Part shown: piece by piece, positions 25,475 to 35,250 of the stretch
How the letters are laid out: each line of letters starts with the position of its first letter
How positions within the stretch are numbered: position 1 is the first letter of the stretch
Assembly (NCBI RefSeq): GCF_001043005.1
Contig: NZ_JYKZ01000009.1
Coordinates: 62,001 to 126,000, forward strand
Origin: Pseudomonas psychrophila
Lineage (GTDB): Bacteria; Pseudomonadota; Gammaproteobacteria; Pseudomonadales; Pseudomonadaceae
Direction of reading: 5' to 3'
DNA length: 64,000 bases
The notes under the pieces: generated by a model
Databases searched by the model: none
The model's input: only the letters and a program-made list of their open reading frames with translations
What the model was told of the DNA's origin: nothing
Made by a program: the position numbers and the translations under genes

Positions 25475-25891
25475 CTATCTACCCTTATCGGCCAATCCCT
25501 GAAAAGCCGTAGGCCTGCGCGAATCAGTTGTGTCCGGGCGCCCCGTCAGCAGCAGCGTCTTGACGGGCTCAGGCAACATGTCCACAAATTTTCGACTGCG
25601 TTTTCGCTGGCAGTTTTTAACCACCTTTTGCGCGCCTTGCGAAAGCGCGTACAAACCGGCTGCCAACTGATCAATGGAATACTGCCCGGCTTCAAAACCC
25701 TCAATCAATAGACTGCGGGTCTGCCTGAACACAGTCACTTCAGCCAGAGGCTGGTCGATCCCGCGGCGAATATAGCTATTAACTTCCCGATTCAACGTGA
25801 GACAGGTTGCGCGGTTCAGAGGATTCGAGAACGCCTCGGCCCGTACTTCCACTGCCATAAACATGACGAATAACCACACCCGATACTTCAT
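25475..25891 (-). CDS. Small secreted protein of unknown function
   Basis: 138 residues from ATG 25891, six bases after an AAGGGGG site; the ATG at 25897 abuts that site. A signal peptide (MKYRVWLFVMFMAVEVRA) precedes a mature chain with two cysteines (about 29 and 94) that could form a disulphide, and a basic KNCQRKRSRKF patch. I do not recognise a family. It is on the same strand as the FliL-like gene, 51 bp away, and may be cotranscribed with it. Confidence 0.65.
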   Translation of the reverse strand: MKYRVWLFVMFMAVEVRAEAFSNPLNRATCLTLNREVNSYIRRGIDQPLAEVTVFRQTRSLLIEGFEAGQYSIDQLAAGLYALSQGAQKVVKNCQRKRSRKFVDMLPEPVKTLLLTGRPDTTDSRRPTAFQGLADKGR

Positions 25892-26257
25892 CACCATCCC
25901 CCTTCGTTGCACCAAACCGCATCCACAGGAATTCAAAGGGGGAAATATTATTGATGTGTTGCCTGATTTCTCAGCTCACTGGCTCCGATCCTCTCGTGGG
26001 ATCGCTCCGATTACACCTACCGCCTCTACCCACCTGAACATCACAAGCGGACTATTTCTAAGCGCTAGTGAATAGATTTCTGGGAGATCAGAGATCTCAA
26101 CGGGTCTGGCATCGACTTTGTAGCCACACGACATGTTCAAAAGCGAAAACCGTACGTAGGATTTTTCCTTCCGCTCCAGGGAGAAGGCCTGTCATTTTCA
26201 GTAACGAAAATGTAACGTTCGACACCGCTGATATAACAAGAAATTTGGAGCTCTTGA
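25892..26257. other. Intergenic spacer upstream of glpT
   Basis: Divergent spacer of 366 bp, more AT-rich than the flanks. Apart from the inverted repeat near glpT, I see no gene, REP or terminator in it. Confidence 0.6.
26193..26212. promoter_or_regulatory. Inverted repeat upstream of glpT, candidate operator
   Basis: CATTTTC, six bases, GAAAATG: a perfect 7-bp inverted repeat ending 45 bp before the glpT start. Position and AT-rich symmetry suit a repressor site such as one for GlpR, but the sequence does not match the E. coli GlpR consensus well. The binding factor is inferred only. Confidence 0.4.
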
Positions 26258-27613
26258 ATGTTTGCTTTTTTCCGACCTGCCGCACACCAGGCTCCCCTGC
26301 CTGAAGAAAAAATAGACAGCACCTACCGACGACTGCGCTGGCAGATTTTTGCCGGTATCTTTTTTGGTTATGCCGGTTACTACCTGTTGCGTAAAAACTT
26401 CTCCCTGGCCATGCCTTACCTGATTGACGAGGGTTATACCCGGGGTCAGTTGGGCGTGGCGATGTCGGCGATAGCCATTGCTTACGGCCTGTCCAAGTTC
26501 CTCATGGGACTGGTTTCCGACCGCTCTAACCCGCGCTTCTTTCTGCCTTTCGGCTTGATGATTTCAGCTGGAGTCATGTTCATTTTCGGTTTCGCACCTT
26601 GGGCAACGTCCAGCGTGACCATGATGTTCATTTTGCTGTTTATCAACGGTTGGGCGCAGGGAATGGGCTGGCCGCCCAGTGGCCGGACCATGGTTCACTG
26701 GTGGTCGCAGAAAGAACGCGGTGGAGTGGTATCGGTGTGGAACGTTGCCCACAACGTAGGCGGTGGTCTGATCGGCCCGCTGTTTTTGTTGGGCATGGCC
26801 TGGTTCAACGACTGGCACGCAGCCTTCTACGTACCCGCCACAGTTGCCCTGTTAGTGGCACTGTTTGCGTTTATTGCCATGCGCGATACACCGCAGTCCG
26901 TCGGCTTGCCGCCGATTGAGGAGTACAAGAATGACTACCCGGCGGGTTACAACGCCAGCCACGAAGACGAATTCAGCGCCAAAGAGATCTTCGTCAAATA
27001 CGTGCTGCGTAACAAAATGCTCTGGTATATCGCCATGGCCAACGTGTTCGTTTACCTGCTGCGCTACGGCGTGCTGGACTGGGCACCGACCTACCTGAAG
27101 GAAGCCAAGCACTTCACGGTGGACACCACATCGTGGGCGTACTTCTTCTACGAGTGGGCAGGAATTCCCGGCACGCTGTTGTGCGGCTGGATGTCGGACA
27201 AGATTTTCCGCGGTAATCGCGGCCTGACCGGCATTGTGTTCATGTCGCTGGTGACTGTCGCCACACTGGTTTACTGGCTCAACCCGCCGGGCAACCCGAC
27301 CATCGACATGATCGCGCTGTTTTCTATCGGCTTCCTGATTTACGGGCCGGTGATGCTGATCGGTTTGCAGGCGCTGGAGCTGGCACCGAAGAAAGCGGCC
27401 GGTACTGCCGCAGGCTTTACCGGACTGTTCGGTTACCTGGGCGGCTCGGTCGCGGCCAGTGCGGCCATGGGCTATCTGGTTGACCACTTCGGCTGGGATG
27501 GCGGCTTTGTACTGCTGATCAGCGCATGCCTGTTGGCCATCGCGTTCATGATCCCGACACTGCGCCACAAAAATGTGGCCAGTGAAGAACGTGCGGTTAA
27601 CGCTCCCGCCTAA
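26258..27613 (+). CDS. glpT: Glycerol-3-phosphate/phosphate antiporter
   Basis: 451 residues, preceded by TTGGAG. Twelve membrane spans of the organophosphate:phosphate antiporter branch of the MFS. Distinct GlpT segments: FGYAGYYLLRKNFSLAMP (with Arg in the substrate path), INGWAQGMGWPPSGRTMVHWWS, VWNVAHNVGGGLIGPL, and LDWAPTYLKEAKHF. It imports glycerol-3-phosphate in exchange for Pi; the same protein admits fosfomycin in P. aeruginosa. No other glp gene is adjacent. The stop codon overlaps that of the convergent chaC gene. Confidence 0.96.
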   Translation: MFAFFRPAAHQAPLPEEKIDSTYRRLRWQIFAGIFFGYAGYYLLRKNFSLAMPYLIDEGYTRGQLGVAMSAIAIAYGLSKFLMGLVSDRSNPRFFLPFGLMISAGVMFIFGFAPWATSSVTMMFILLFINGWAQGMGWPPSGRTMVHWWSQKERGGVVSVWNVAHNVGGGLIGPLFLLGMAWFNDWHAAFYVPATVALLVALFAFIAMRDTPQSVGLPPIEEYKNDYPAGYNASHEDEFSAKEIFVKYVLRNKMLWYIAMANVFVYLLRYGVLDWAPTYLKEAKHFTVDTTSWAYFFYEWAGIPGTLLCGWMSDKIFRGNRGLTGIVFMSLVTVATLVYWLNPPGNPTIDMIALFSIGFLIYGPVMLIGLQALELAPKKAAGTAAGFTGLFGYLGGSVAASAAMGYLVDHFGWDGGFVLLISACLLAIAFMIPTLRHKNVASEERAVNAPA

Positions 27614-28269
27614 GGCGTGATCGACACACAGCGCTTGAGCCGCGCCTCCAGATTTCGATCTGGCATGGCGTGGCTGCGCAGGGCGCTTACGGTCTGCTCG
27701 ACATAATCGCGAGTCGTGCCGTAGCGTCCGCTGGCGTTGGCCAGTACCTGGCTCAACACGCCATCTGGCAAGTTGCCCGCATAGCTGGGTAAATGTCGCT
27801 CCAGTACAAACCCCAAAGCCTGCACCTGACTGCCGTCTTCGAGTCGGCACGTTAGCCAGTGCGGCCGATACGAGGGCACTGGCATTTCACGCAACCACAG
27901 GGCGTAAAGCGAAGCGTCGAGGTTGTCTTCCGGCAATCGATAAGCGAAACCACTGCACGAGCCCCCACGGTCCAGGCCAAAGACCAGGCCCGGCCACTGC
28001 GGGGTGCCACGATGCTCGTGAGACCACAGATACAACCCGCGATGGTAACCATGCACCCGGCCACGCACGCGTTCGACCGCCGTACACTCAGGTCGCCAAA
28101 TCAGCGAACCATACGCAAATAGCCAGACCGGCCCGCCCTGATGACGCGCCATGGTGCTGTGCATGGAGTTGAGCAATTGTTCTGGAGTCAGCGGCGCCCC
28201 GAGATCGAGTCGCGGCGGATAAGTCAGATTCAAGCAAGAAGATTCACTGATAGTGATTGCTGGGGGCAT
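27610..28269 (-). CDS. ChaC-type gamma-glutamylcyclotransferase
   Basis: 219 residues. The fold signature FAYGSLIWRP (about 51-60, the YGSL oxyproline-binding loop) is followed by RGRVHGYHRGLYLWSHEHRGTPQWPGLVFGLD and a GFAYRLPED segment, as in ChaC. These cytoplasmic enzymes cleave glutathione into 5-oxoproline and Cys-Gly. The catalytic Glu of the family is probably the one in the WLREM stretch. Convergent with glpT, with the stops overlapping by four bases, so there is no room for a terminator between them. Confidence 0.9.
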   Translation of the reverse strand: MPPAITISESSCLNLTYPPRLDLGAPLTPEQLLNSMHSTMARHQGGPVWLFAYGSLIWRPECTAVERVRGRVHGYHRGLYLWSHEHRGTPQWPGLVFGLDRGGSCSGFAYRLPEDNLDASLYALWLREMPVPSYRPHWLTCRLEDGSQVQALGFVLERHLPSYAGNLPDGVLSQVLANASGRYGTTRDYVEQTVSALRSHAMPDRNLEARLKRCVSITP

Positions 28270-28472
28270 TGGGTCCTACAGGCATTACATGCAGTAAACA
28301 AAAATAACGATACTAATCTTATAGCACCCAATTCCATATGACCCACTCAGCAAGACATATGGCTGGGCGACTTCCTGATTGCCACTCGACTAAAATCCGT
28401 TTTGTTCAGGGGATGTTCAAGTTATCCCTTTATAGTTGCCGGCCGCAGGCGCACACCCAACGAGGTCGTTAT

Positions 28473-28952
28473 ATGAGAAAACTTGGGATTTGCTTCCTGT
28501 TGATATTGGCCTATGCCAGTTCAGCGCTGGCAGAAGATGAAACAGAGCAAAAAAAAGACGGCTTTTGGTATCTGCAAACCAGTGTCTACACCCGGCACTT
28601 TTCGCCAGACTCTGAGCACAACAACAATCAGGATCTGATCGGCATTGAGCGCCATGACGCGTCGGGCTGGTTAGTCGGCGGGGCAACCTTTCGCAACTCA
28701 TTTCGCCAGCGTTCGTATTACGCCTACGCAGGCAAGCGCTTTGATAGCGACACTTACCCGGTCTATCTGAAACTGACGGGAGGCCTGCTGGAGGGGTATC
28801 ACGGCGAATATCAGGACAAGATCCCGCTCAACCGCTTCGGCGTAGCCCCGGTGATCATTCCTTCGGTGGGTGTTTACTACGGCCCGGTCGCTGCCGAGTT
28901 GGTGTTGCTCGGCTTCAATGCCGCAATGATCACCACCGGTTTACGCTTTTGA
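28473..28952 (+). CDS. PagP-like outer-membrane beta-barrel (candidate lipid A palmitoyltransferase)
   Basis: 159 residues from ATG 28473 (GAGG ten bases before). Signal peptide to about residue 20. The mature chain alternates in beta-strand fashion and ends in the outer-membrane signature GLRF. It parallels E. coli PagP in order: an early His in VYTRHF (about 38), F-R-N-S in ATFRNSFRQRSYYAY where PagP has F-K-D-S with catalytic Asp-Ser, then PVIIPSVGVYYGPVAAELVLLG against LPLASVGYGPVTFQM. Divergent PagP homologues are known in pseudomonads; such proteins are often mislabelled glycerol-3-phosphate transporters. The Asn for Asp change makes activity uncertain. Confidence 0.6.
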   Translation: MRKLGICFLLILAYASSALAEDETEQKKDGFWYLQTSVYTRHFSPDSEHNNNQDLIGIERHDASGWLVGGATFRNSFRQRSYYAYAGKRFDSDTYPVYLKLTGGLLEGYHGEYQDKIPLNRFGVAPVIIPSVGVYYGPVAAELVLLGFNAAMITTGLRF

Positions 28953-28961
28953 GGCAAAACC

Positions 28962-29061
28962 TGTGAGAGCGGCGGTGCGACAATTCAACTTGCCGCGATG
29001 CAGACGGCGCGGTCTACCTGCTTGACCGCTGTGCTGCCATCGCAATCAAGCCCGCTCCCAC
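28962..29061. repeat. Degenerate REP doublet
   Basis: CTGTGAGAGCGG at the left and AAGCCCGCTCCCACA at the right are decayed forms of the REP arms seen elsewhere, around a 70-bp centre. Located between convergent pagP-like and reductase genes. Confidence 0.7.
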
Positions 29062-29065
29062 ACAT

Positions 29066-30034
29066 TCATGGCCGCGGGCAGTAGGCAAATACATCGGCGC
29101 GCATCTGGTGCGCGTCCATGCCGGCTGCCACTAGGGCGTCGAGGGTGCCGTAGATCATCGCCGGTGAGCCGCTGGCATAAACATGCACACTGGCCAGATC
29201 ACTGATGTCTTCGCACACCGCTTCATGGAGCATGCCGCACCGACCTTCCCAGCCACACAAATCACTCACCACTTTGTGCAGGAACAGGTTGGGGATTTGC
29301 TCCCATTGTTCCCACTCTTCCAGGGTGTAGAAATCTTCAGGACGACGTACGCCCCAGTACAAATGCACCGGATGCTTGAAGCCTTTTGCGCGGCAATGCT
29401 CGATCAGGCTGTGCATTTGCGCCATGCCGGTACCTGCAGCGATCAAGACCAGCGGGCCGTCCGGCAGTTCAGACAAGTGCGTGTCACCAAACGGCAGCTC
29501 AAGGCGAACCATTTTGTTGCGCTGCAGTTGCTCAATCAGACGCCGGGCGCTGTCCTCGCGAACCAGTACATGCAGCTCAAGGTCACGTCCCGAGTGGGGG
29601 GCACTGGCCAGTGAAAATGCCGACTTGTCGCCATTTTCACGCTCCAGCATCACGTATTGCCCGGCGTGATAACGGGGCGGCTTGCCCGCAGGCGCGCGCA
29701 AGCGCACCCGCCACACATCGCCACCCATATCGACACACTCGGTCAACTGACACGCCAGGCTACGCACCGGTAACTCTCCCAACGCAAGCACGCCATCCCA
29801 CAACACCACACAGTCTTCAAGCGGGGCCGCCAGGCAGGTATAAAACTCGCCGTGATCACGCACGTCACCCGCCTGCTCCACCTGACCCTCGACCAGCAAG
29901 GCCGCACACACGTGGCAATTACCATTGCGACAGCTCTGCGGGCATTCATAGCCCAGACGTTGCGCCGCATCCAGAATTCGCTCGCCAGGCAAGGTTTCAA
30001 GCACCGCACCTGAAGGCTGCAAGGTTACACGCAT
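29066..30034 (-). CDS. Ferredoxin-NAD(P)H reductase of the AscD type
   Basis: 322 residues from ATG 30034, overlapping the ubiD stop by one base (TGATG). An N-terminal plant-type 2Fe-2S domain (cysteines in CPQSCRNGNCHVC and a fourth in YTCLA at about 67), an FAD domain (RYHAGQYVMLE, FSLASAPHSGRDLELHV) and an NAD domain (LIAAGTGMAQMHSLIE, YWGVRRPEDFY). Such proteins are annotated CDP-6-deoxy-delta-3,4-glucoseen reductase. Coupled translation with ubiD suggests a redox role near ubiquinone or flavin metabolism, which is inference. Confidence 0.88.
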   Translation of the reverse strand: MRVTLQPSGAVLETLPGERILDAAQRLGYECPQSCRNGNCHVCAALLVEGQVEQAGDVRDHGEFYTCLAAPLEDCVVLWDGVLALGELPVRSLACQLTECVDMGGDVWRVRLRAPAGKPPRYHAGQYVMLERENGDKSAFSLASAPHSGRDLELHVLVREDSARRLIEQLQRNKMVRLELPFGDTHLSELPDGPLVLIAAGTGMAQMHSLIEHCRAKGFKHPVHLYWGVRRPEDFYTLEEWEQWEQIPNLFLHKVVSDLCGWEGRCGMLHEAVCEDISDLASVHVYASGSPAMIYGTLDALVAAGMDAHQMRADVFAYCPRP

Positions 30035-31500
30035 CAATCTATTCCTAATTGATTCCAGATGTCATCGATTCGGCGAGTGACCGCCTCGTCCTTGACGATG
30101 ACACGACCCCATTCGCGGGTGGTTTCACCTGGCCATTTGTTGGTCGCATCCAGCCCCATCTTCGAGCCCAGTCCGGAAACCGGCGAGGCAAAGTCGAGGT
30201 AGTCGATGGGCGTGTTATCGATCATCACCGTATCGCGCTTGGGGTCCATACGCGTGGTGATGGCCCAGATCACGTCATTCCAGTCGCGGGCATTGATGTC
30301 GTCGTCAGTGACGATAACGAATTTGGTGTACATGAACTGACGCAAAAACGACCACACACCCAGCATTACGCGCTTGGCATGCCCCGGATACTGCTTTTTG
30401 ATGGTCACGATGGCCATACGATACGAGCAGCCTTCGGGCGGCAGGTAGAAATCGGTGATTTCCGGAAACTGCTTTTGCAGGATCGGCACAAACACTTCGT
30501 TAAGCGCCACACCCAAAATTGCCGGTTCATCCGGTGGACGGCCGGTGTAGGTGCTGTGGTAGATCGGCTTGACCCGGTGGGTGATGCGCTCGACGGTAAA
30601 CACCGGGAAGCTGTCGACTTCGTTGTAGTAACCGGTGTGGTCCCCGTACGGGCCTTCGGGGGCCATCTCGCCAGGATGAATCACGCCTTCAAGAATGATT
30701 TCAGCCGTGGCCGGCACTTGCAGGTCATTACCGCGGCATTTCACCAGTTCGGTGCGATTGCCACGCAGCAAGCCCGCGAAGGCGTATTCGGAAAGGCTGT
30801 CTGGCACAGGGGTCACGGCGCCAAGGATGGTCGCAGGATCTGCACCCAGGGCCACGGAAACCGGGAATGGCTGGCCGGGGTGTTTTTCGCACCAGTCACG
30901 ATAGTCCAGCGCGCCACCACGGTGGCTCAACCAACGCATGATGACCTTGTTGCGACCAATCACCTGCTGGCGATAAATGCCCAGGTTCTGACGTTCCTTG
31001 TTCGGACCTTTAGTCACGGTCAGGCCCCAGGTAATCAGGGGCGCCACGTCACCTGGCCAGCAGTGCTGAACCGGCAACTGGCCTAGGTCGACGTCATCCC
31101 CTTCAACGACCACTTCCTGGCACACCGCGTCCTTGATGACTTTGGGGGCCATGGCAATGATCTTGCGGAAGATCGGCAACTTGGACCATGCGTCTTTCAG
31201 GCCTTTAGGCGGCTCGGGCTCTTTGAGGAACGCCAGCAGCTTGCCGATTTCACGCAACTCACTGACCGCTTCGGCGCCCATGCCCAAAGCCACGCGCTCC
31301 GGCGTACCAAACAGGTTGCCGAGCACAGGAATGTCGTAACCCACCGGGTTTTCGAACAGCAAAGCCGGACCTTTTGCGCGCAACGTGCGATCGCAAATTT
31401 CTGTCATTTCCAGCTTGGGAGACACTGGAACCTGGATGCGCTTGAGTTCGCCGCGCTTTTCCAGGCCGCTGATAAAGTCGCGTAAGTCGCGATACTGCAT
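30034..31500 (-). CDS. ubiD: 4-hydroxy-3-polyprenylbenzoate decarboxylase
   Basis: 488 residues from ATG 31500 (MQYRDLRDFI); the 17-residue upstream extension is not family-like. UbiD signs: KGPALLFENPVGYDIPVLGNLFGT, the prenyl-FMN site region IYRQQVIGRNKVIMRWLSHRGGA, EGPYGDHTGYYNEVDSFPV with the catalytic Glu, and DDDINARDWNDVIWAI. It removes the ring carboxylate in ubiquinone synthesis and needs prenylated FMN made by UbiX, which is not in this window. Confidence 0.97.
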   Translation of the reverse strand: MQYRDLRDFISGLEKRGELKRIQVPVSPKLEMTEICDRTLRAKGPALLFENPVGYDIPVLGNLFGTPERVALGMGAEAVSELREIGKLLAFLKEPEPPKGLKDAWSKLPIFRKIIAMAPKVIKDAVCQEVVVEGDDVDLGQLPVQHCWPGDVAPLITWGLTVTKGPNKERQNLGIYRQQVIGRNKVIMRWLSHRGGALDYRDWCEKHPGQPFPVSVALGADPATILGAVTPVPDSLSEYAFAGLLRGNRTELVKCRGNDLQVPATAEIILEGVIHPGEMAPEGPYGDHTGYYNEVDSFPVFTVERITHRVKPIYHSTYTGRPPDEPAILGVALNEVFVPILQKQFPEITDFYLPPEGCSYRMAIVTIKKQYPGHAKRVMLGVWSFLRQFMYTKFVIVTDDDINARDWNDVIWAITTRMDPKRDTVMIDNTPIDYLDFASPVSGLGSKMGLDATNKWPGETTREWGRVIVKDEAVTRRIDDIWNQLGID

Positions 31501-31600
31501 GCTTGAGCCTCGTAGTGGCCGTGGCGTTGGGAAACAGAGTGTAGCGCCCAAGCCGTCTGTTCAGAAGGGAGAGCTGCCCGGATCAAAAAGCTCAGACAGC

Positions 31601-31626
31601 AAAAAGCCGGGTTTCCCCGGCTTTTG
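31601..31626 (-). terminator. Rho-independent terminator of rho
   Basis: AAAAGCCGGGG/CCCGGCTTTTT hairpin read leftwards, 17 bp after the rho stop codon. The minus-strand T run is TTTTT. Confidence 0.9.
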
Positions 31627-31642
31627 CTTAGCCTGCGATAGC

Positions 31643-32902
<1,260 letters not shown>

Positions 32903-33100
32903 ATAGGAATGACGTAACCATTTATGGGGAGGGAAATTAAGCTTTTGGCTTAATGAGGCCGCGCCGCAGAGAAGGCGACAGGATCGCGTACTAATTCGAT
33001 AAGGAGTGCGTCGGCGACGGCTTGCAGGGGGCAGTGGAGAAACCAGTGCGGGGCCGAATGTACCACTTGAGTTTCATAGCGTCTAGTCCTTGAGCCATGA

Positions 33101-33127
33101 AAAAGCCCCGCATTTAGCGGGGCTTTT
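33101..33127 (-). terminator. Rho-independent terminator of trxA
   Basis: AAAAGCCCCGC/GCGGGGCTTTTT hairpin read leftwards, eight bases after the trxA stop. Confidence 0.95.
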
Positions 33128-33135
33128 ATCGACGC

Positions 33136-33465
33136 TTAGATATTGGCGTCGAGGAATGCAGCCAACTGCGACTTCGACAGCGCACCGACCTTGGTGGCTT
33201 CGACGTTGCCGTTCTTGAACAGCATCAACGTAGGAATACCACGTACGCCGTGCTTGGCCGGGGTTTCCTGGTTTTCATCAATGTTCAGCTTGGCAACAGT
33301 CAGCTTGCCTTTGTAAGTCTCTGCGATCTCGTCCAGAACCGGCGCGATCATTTTGCAAGGGCCACACCATTCAGCCCAGTAGTCGACCAGTACAGCGCCT
33401 TCAGCCTTGAGAACATCGGCCTCAAAGCTAGCGTCGGTGACGTGTTTAATAAGATCGCTGCTCAT
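33136..33465 (-). CDS. trxA: Thioredoxin 1
   Basis: 109 residues from ATG 33465. Active site WCGPC at about 33-37 in DYWAEWCGPCKMIAPVLDEIA, cis-Pro loop GIPTLMLFKNG, and the conserved Lys/Asp pair. General cytoplasmic disulphide reductase serving ribonucleotide reductase, methionine sulfoxide reductases and others. Conserved next to rho in many gammaproteobacteria. Confidence 0.98.
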   Translation of the reverse strand: MSSDLIKHVTDASFEADVLKAEGAVLVDYWAEWCGPCKMIAPVLDEIAETYKGKLTVAKLNIDENQETPAKHGVRGIPTLMLFKNGNVEATKVGALSKSQLAAFLDANI

Positions 33466-33777
33466 GGAAGTCTCCGTGGTTGTAAGCAAAAACGTAGCAC
33501 ATCATAGCCGTCATCTCCGCGTTCAGGAAGGTGAGGGATGATTGACTCTCACTATAGTGGTGCATGAGTGCGGATATCGCTCCGATCTTTTATGTAAACC
33601 CTCTGCATAGCCCGCTCAATTACGGGGCACCCATAACAACTCCCGTGCACCATTGAAGTTCACTCGACCAGCCGAATGCCCCCGAACCTGACCTGCGACC
33701 TCAAAAAAACGCTGTTGGCATGGCCTGTGCTCTGCTCCAAACAGACACCACTGCCCGCCCGTTCCCGGAGAGTTGCC
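33466..33777. other. Divergent spacer between trxA and the amino-acid ABC operon
   Basis: 312 bp with no REP pair or gene that I can support. It must hold leftward promoters for trxA and a rightward promoter for the ABC operon. Confidence 0.55.
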
Positions 33778-34563
33778 ATGACCCAGCGTTACAGCGCCCT
33801 GATTTGCGCCTTGTTCGCCAGCCTGATGCTGAGCCAGGCCCCGGCTCACGCCAATGACCTCGAAGAAGTGATTGCACGCGGCACGCTCAAGGTCGCAGTG
33901 CCCCAGGACTTTCCGCCCTTCGGCTCGGTTGGCCCTGACATGAAGCCCCGCGGGCTGGACATCGACACCGCCAAACTGCTGGCCGACCAGCTCAAGGTCA
34001 AGCTTGAACTGACCCCCGTCAACAGCACCAATCGCGTGCCTTACCTGACGACCGGCAAAGTCGATGTGGTGATATCCAGCCTCGGCAAAAACCCGGATCG
34101 TGAAAAAGTCATCGATTTTTCCCACGCTTATGCGCCGTTCTACCTGGGCGTGTTTGGACCACCGGCCGCTCAAATCACCACATTGGATGACCTGAAGGGC
34201 AAAACCATCAGCGTCACCCGAGGTGCTATCGAAGATATCGAACTGACCAACGTGGCTCCTGCCGGCGTCACGATCAAACGCTTCGAAGACAACAACTCAA
34301 CCATTGCCGCCTACCTGGCAGGCCAGGTGGACTTAATCGCCAGCGGCAACGTGGTGATGGTCGCCATCAGCGAACGCAACCCCAAACGCATTCCGGCGAT
34401 GAAACTCAAACTCAAGGATTCGCCCGTCTACGTGGGTGTCAACAAGGGTCAGTCCGAGTTGCTGGACAAGGTGAACCAGATTCTCGCCACGGCCAAAGCT
34501 GACGGCAGCCTGGAGAAAAACGCGCTGCAATGGCTCAAAGAGCCGTTGCCAGCTGACCTCTGA
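33778..34563 (+). CDS. Polar amino-acid ABC transporter binding protein
   Basis: 261 residues from ATG 33778 (CCGGAGAG upstream). Signal peptide cut after about residue 22 (PAHAND). Family-3 solute-binding protein: EEVIARGTLKVAVPQDFPPFGSVGPDMKPRGLDIDTAKLLADQL, VPYLTTGKVDVVISSLGKNPDREKVIDFSHAY with the amino-acid carboxylate-binding Arg. First gene of a four-gene importer. Ligand not evident; the family covers basic, acidic and sulphur amino acids. Confidence 0.93.
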   Translation: MTQRYSALICALFASLMLSQAPAHANDLEEVIARGTLKVAVPQDFPPFGSVGPDMKPRGLDIDTAKLLADQLKVKLELTPVNSTNRVPYLTTGKVDVVISSLGKNPDREKVIDFSHAYAPFYLGVFGPPAAQITTLDDLKGKTISVTRGAIEDIELTNVAPAGVTIKRFEDNNSTIAAYLAGQVDLIASGNVVMVAISERNPKRIPAMKLKLKDSPVYVGVNKGQSELLDKVNQILATAKADGSLEKNALQWLKEPLPADL

Positions 34564-34584
34564 TAGCGGGCGACGAGGTCAATC

Positions 34585-35250
34585 ATGGCTTATCAGTTTG
34601 ACTTTTTACCGGTGCTGCAAAACAGCGACCTGTTATTACGCGGCGCCCTGTTTACCCTGGAACTGACCGCCATCGGCACGGTACTCGGGGTCAGCCTGGG
34701 GATTGTCGGCGCGGTGGTGCGGGCGTGGAATATTCGGCCTTTTGCTGCGCTGTTCGGGTTGTATGTCGAGTTGATTCGCAACACGCCGTTCCTGGTGCAA
34801 CTGTTTTTTATCTTCTTTGGCCTGCCGGGCCTGGGCCTGCATATCAGCGAATGGCAAGCCTCGGTGCTGGCGATGGTGATCAACCTCGGCGCCTATTCCA
34901 CGGAAATCATTCGTGCTGGCATCCAGGCGATCCCCAAAGGCCAACTGGAAGCCGCCTCAGCATTGGCCATGAGCCGATTCGAAACGTTTCGTTATGTGGT
35001 GCTGCAACCGGCGCTGGCCAAGGTGTGGCCCGCATTGAGCAGCCAGATCATCATCGTGATGCTCGGGTCGGCGGTTTGCTCACAAATTGCCACTGAGGAG
35101 CTGAGCTTTTTCGCCAATTTCATTCAGTCGCGCAACTTCCGGGCTTTTGAAACCTATGCCCTGACGACCATGATTTATCTGTGCATGGCCTTGCTGATCC
35201 GCCAGTTGTTGAACTGGGTCGGCCGCCGCTACCTGACCAGGAGCCGCTGA
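34585..35250 (+). CDS. Amino-acid ABC transporter permease 1
   Basis: 221 residues, HisM/GlnP type, with five spans and the EAA loop IPKGQLEAASALAMSRFETFRYVVLQPAL (about 112-140). The early segment LLLRGALFTLELTAIGTVLGVSLGI is typical. Its stop overlaps the start of the second permease by one base (TGATG), so the two are translated together and probably form a heterodimer. Confidence 0.93.
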   Translation: MAYQFDFLPVLQNSDLLLRGALFTLELTAIGTVLGVSLGIVGAVVRAWNIRPFAALFGLYVELIRNTPFLVQLFFIFFGLPGLGLHISEWQASVLAMVINLGAYSTEIIRAGIQAIPKGQLEAASALAMSRFETFRYVVLQPALAKVWPALSSQIIIVMLGSAVCSQIATEELSFFANFIQSRNFRAFETYALTTMIYLCMALLIRQLLNWVGRRYLTRSR

